DNA of 64,000 bases from positions 1,524,799 to 1,588,798 of the forward strand of contig NZ_JAINZO010000001.1 of assembly GCF_020179605.1 (NCBI RefSeq), in the 5' to 3' direction. Below the pieces are notes generated by a model that had not been told where the DNA came from, made no database searches, and saw only the letters and a program-made list of their open reading frames with translations. The stretch comes from Geomonas agri. Lineage in GTDB: Bacteria > Desulfobacterota > Desulfuromonadia > Geobacterales > Geobacteraceae. This document shows, one piece after another, positions 62,163-64,000 of the stretch. Both the position numbers and the translations under genes were made by a program. The first letter of the stretch is position 1. Every line of letters starts with the position of its first letter.

Positions 62163-62651
62163 TCAGTCCAACTGGTAAGGCGAATCCACCAGTTCCTCGT
62201 GGCGTATCTCGTCCACCGGCTCGCTCTTGCCCTGCCCAGCGAAGAGGCGGTTAGGCGCGTTGAAGACGATGCCGTTGTCGGTACCGACGTTGCGGTAGGC
62301 ATGCACCACACCTGGGGGCACCACCACCACGGTCGGGGCGTCTACCCCGGCGTACAGCACCTGCTTCACGCCGAAGGTCGGGGACCCGGCCCGGGTGTCC
62401 CAGAGGTAGACCTTGAAATTGGACGGGCCCAGGAAGCAGAAGTAGTCGGTCTGCTCGACATGCTCGTGCGGTCCGCGGGCCACGCCCGGCTGGGTCATAG
62501 AGATGTAGGACATGACCGGCATGATCTCCGGCTCCACTTCGTCAGAACGGAACAGTTCAGAGAGCCATCCCCTCTCGTCCAGGAATTTCTTGAGCGGCCT
62601 GCACGTTACGTCGTGGATGCGCCCCTTGGTGAATTGCTGTACCGCGCTCAT
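62163..62651 (-). CDS. dTDP-4-dehydrorhamnose 3,5-epimerase-related cupin protein (RmlC-like)
   Basis: ATG 62651 gives 162 residues, overlapping the rmlA stop (ATGA). RmlC-like cupin residues are [48 protein letters not shown] and [15 protein letters not shown]. It is shorter and more diverged than standard RmlC, so it may be a 3- or 3,5-epimerase or keto-isomerase for another dTDP-sugar. With rmlA it supplies surface polysaccharide precursors. Confidence 0.82.
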   Translation of the reverse strand: MSAVQQFTKGRIHDVTCRPLKKFLDERGWLSELFRSDEVEPEIMPVMSYISMTQPGVARGPHEHVEQTDYFCFLGPSNFKVYLWDTRAGSPTFGVKQVLYAGVDAPTVVVVPPGVVHAYRNVGTDNGIVFNAPNRLFAGQGKSEPVDEIRHEELVDSPYQLD

Positions 62652-63553
62652 TGAACTGTACCTCCGCCGCAAAGTTCCGTCTCGCTGTAAACCCGCTGCA
62701 GATAGTCGCGGTACGACGATTTCGGGGTTTCATCTATGACCTTGGCCATCGCCTTGCAATCGAGATAACCCATGCGCAGGGCGATCTCCTCAAGGCAGGC
62801 GATCTTCAGTCCCTGCCGGGCCTCCAGCGTCCCGATGAAGTGGGAGGCCTCAAGGAGGCTTTGATGCGTACCAGTGTCGAGCCAGGCAATACCGCGCCCG
62901 AGACGCTCGACCATTAGTTCACCGCGGCCCAGGTAGACCTTGTTGACATCAGTAATCTCGAGTTCCCCGCGCGGCGAAGGCTGGAGCGCTCTGGCGATCT
63001 CGACCACGTGCGAATCGTAAAGGTAGAGACCAGGGACGGCATAGTTGGACTTCGGGGCCGTCGGTTTCTCCACGATATCGAGCACCCGGCCATCCTTGTC
63101 GAAATCGACCACGCCGTAGCGCTCCGGGTCCTGCACGTAGTATCCAAAGATCTTGGCGCCGCTCTTGAACTCCGCGACCAACCGGTCCAGTTCCATCTTC
63201 CCGTAGAAGATGTTGTCGCCCAGGATCAGGCAGACAGGGTCCCCGTTGATGAACTTTTCGCCGATAAGAAAGGCCTGCGCGATCCCTTTGGGCTCGGGCT
63301 GCACCGCATAGCTCAGGCGGATGCCCCAGCGCGAACCGTCTCCCAAGAGCGCCTGAAAGCGGGGAGTGTCCTGCGGAGTAGAGATGATCAGTATGTCCGA
63401 GATACCCGCCATCATCAGGGTAGCCAGCGGGTAATAGATCATCGGTTTGTCGTACACCGGCTGCAACTGTTTGCTGGCCACCATGGTCAGCGGGTAGAGC
63501 CTGCTCCCGGCACCGCCGGCCAACAGGATCCCTTTCTTAATTCCTTGCGTCAT
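62648..63553 (-). CDS. rmlA: Glucose-1-phosphate thymidylyltransferase
   Basis: ATG 63553 (AAAGGG upstream) gives 301 residues. It shows [85 protein letters not shown] and [12 protein letters not shown]. It makes dTDP-glucose, the first step towards dTDP-rhamnose and related sugars. Confidence 0.96.
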   Translation of the reverse strand: MTQGIKKGILLAGGAGSRLYPLTMVASKQLQPVYDKPMIYYPLATLMMAGISDILIISTPQDTPRFQALLGDGSRWGIRLSYAVQPEPKGIAQAFLIGEKFINGDPVCLILGDNIFYGKMELDRLVAEFKSGAKIFGYYVQDPERYGVVDFDKDGRVLDIVEKPTAPKSNYAVPGLYLYDSHVVEIARALQPSPRGELEITDVNKVYLGRGELMVERLGRGIAWLDTGTHQSLLEASHFIGTLEARQGLKIACLEEIALRMGYLDCKAMAKVIDETPKSSYRDYLQRVYSETELCGGGTVQ

Positions 63554-63665
63554 ATCACCCTTTCCACAGCAGAAAATCACAATAACAAAAGGTTTTTACT
63601 ACCACACCGCCGTACCCTGCGTCAAACAGATAATCCCGATATGGCGCCCCCCACTGCCGCGGGAG

Positions 63666-63998
63666 CTACAGCAGGCGGTCCTTTATCGCCTGGTCAATGA
63701 AGCTCTCCTCAATGGCCTCGCGCACCCAGGTTTCCTTGCAACGGGCCAGGACGACGGCCGCACCTTCGGCAATGGCCGGAATCTGGCTCCAGAGCGCGTT
63801 CCTGAGCGAACGCAGCCGTCGGGGATCAGGGTTCTTCACCCCGATCAACTCCCGGCAGGACTGGCACAGCAGCGCAAGGTTCTCCTCGGTCGGCTCCTGG
63901 TCCGGCTGGTACTCCCAAAGCCGCAACTCCTGGTCCCCTTCGCACCATTCGCAGCGAAAGCCCGCTCTCTTGCTGATGGTCTTGCCCAACAGCTGCAC
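63666..63998 (-). CDS. PhnA-like Cys-containing protein, probably cut by the window edge
   Basis: 110 residues are visible; the frame is open to the edge, and the GTG at 63998 need not be the true start. It has a two-Cys-pair knuckle, CEWCEGDQELRLWEYQPDQE...LALLCQSCREL, as in PhnA-type or HNH-like proteins, then a helical part (LRSLRNALWSQIPAIAEGAAVV, FIDQAIKDRLL). Function is unknown. Confidence 0.6.
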   Translation of the reverse strand: MQLLGKTISKRAGFRCEWCEGDQELRLWEYQPDQEPTEENLALLCQSCRELIGVKNPDPRRLRSLRNALWSQIPAIAEGAAVVLARCKETWVREAIEESFIDQAIKDRLL

Positions 63999-64000
63999 AG

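Overview
The window is about 60% GC, densely packed and mostly operonic. It looks chromosomal and comes from a Geobacter-like deltaproteobacterium (Desulfuromonadota, probably the Geomonas/Citrifermentans/G. bemidjiensis group; this is inference). Reasons: a 12-heme periplasmic c-type cytochrome, signalling proteins with periplasmic CxxCH heme motifs, a large set of PAS histidine kinases and c-di-GMP proteins, a single-domain ArgA-type acetyltransferase and a Q-tRNA/Sec gene order. No rRNA, tRNA, CRISPR, prophage or complete insertion sequence was found.

Layout. (1) 1-11.4 kb: the start of trpD, then trpG, and 9 kb away trpE, all on the minus strand. Between trpE and trpG lies a signalling island: an Rcp1-like receiver, a heme-c sensor kinase and a hybrid kinase on the minus strand, and a translationally coupled trio on the plus strand (PhnD-like binding protein, PAS histidine kinase, receiver-diguanylate cyclase). 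The cyclase is frameshifted by one base in an 8-G run exactly at its GGEEF active site. (2) 11.5-18.4 kb: a fusion of a phage/plasmid-type Cys domain with a DEDDh exonuclease, htpG, a hybrid kinase, and a c-di-GMP-receptor (MshEN)-receiver protein. (3) 18.5-25.3 kb: a LemA-TPM-TPM envelope operon, a six-hairpin glycosidase overlapping a secreted metallophosphoesterase, a secreted serine hydrolase, then a repeat-bearing gap. (4) 25.3-35.8 kb: dodecaheme cytochrome, CDF transporter with recJ, and the run spoIID-queA-tgt-yajC-secD-secF-TPR. (5) 36-50.2 kb: a heme-c HD-GYP phosphodiesterase, oppDF ATPases, an ArsR regulator, pmbA, argA-like NAGS, recN, nadK, then glgP, rarA and pfkA. (6) 50.3-64 kb: VOC protein, TPR, HAD phosphatase, HNH nuclease, rnhA, plsC, a kinase with a Cys-cluster PAS, the radical-SAM protein AmrS, a 50-residue zinc ribbon, a QTMAN/GTDC1-like tRNA-queuosine mannosyltransferase, mreC-mreD-mrdA-rodA, an rmlA/rmlC-like pair and a cut-off PhnA-like Cys protein.

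How it fits together. Redox or heme sensing plus c-di-GMP is the recurring theme: heme-c kinase, diguanylate cyclase, MshEN receptor and heme-c HD-GYP phosphodiesterase all lie within 38 kb. A second theme is queuosine: queA and tgt make Q-tRNA, and a homologue of the animal Q-mannosyltransferase lies 22 kb away. Three families of dispersed palindromic repeats sit in intergenic gaps, including the trpG-trpD gap. The best candidates for undescribed biology are the trp-splitting signalling module with its poly-G cyclase, the nuclease fusion and bacterial mannosyl-queuosine.
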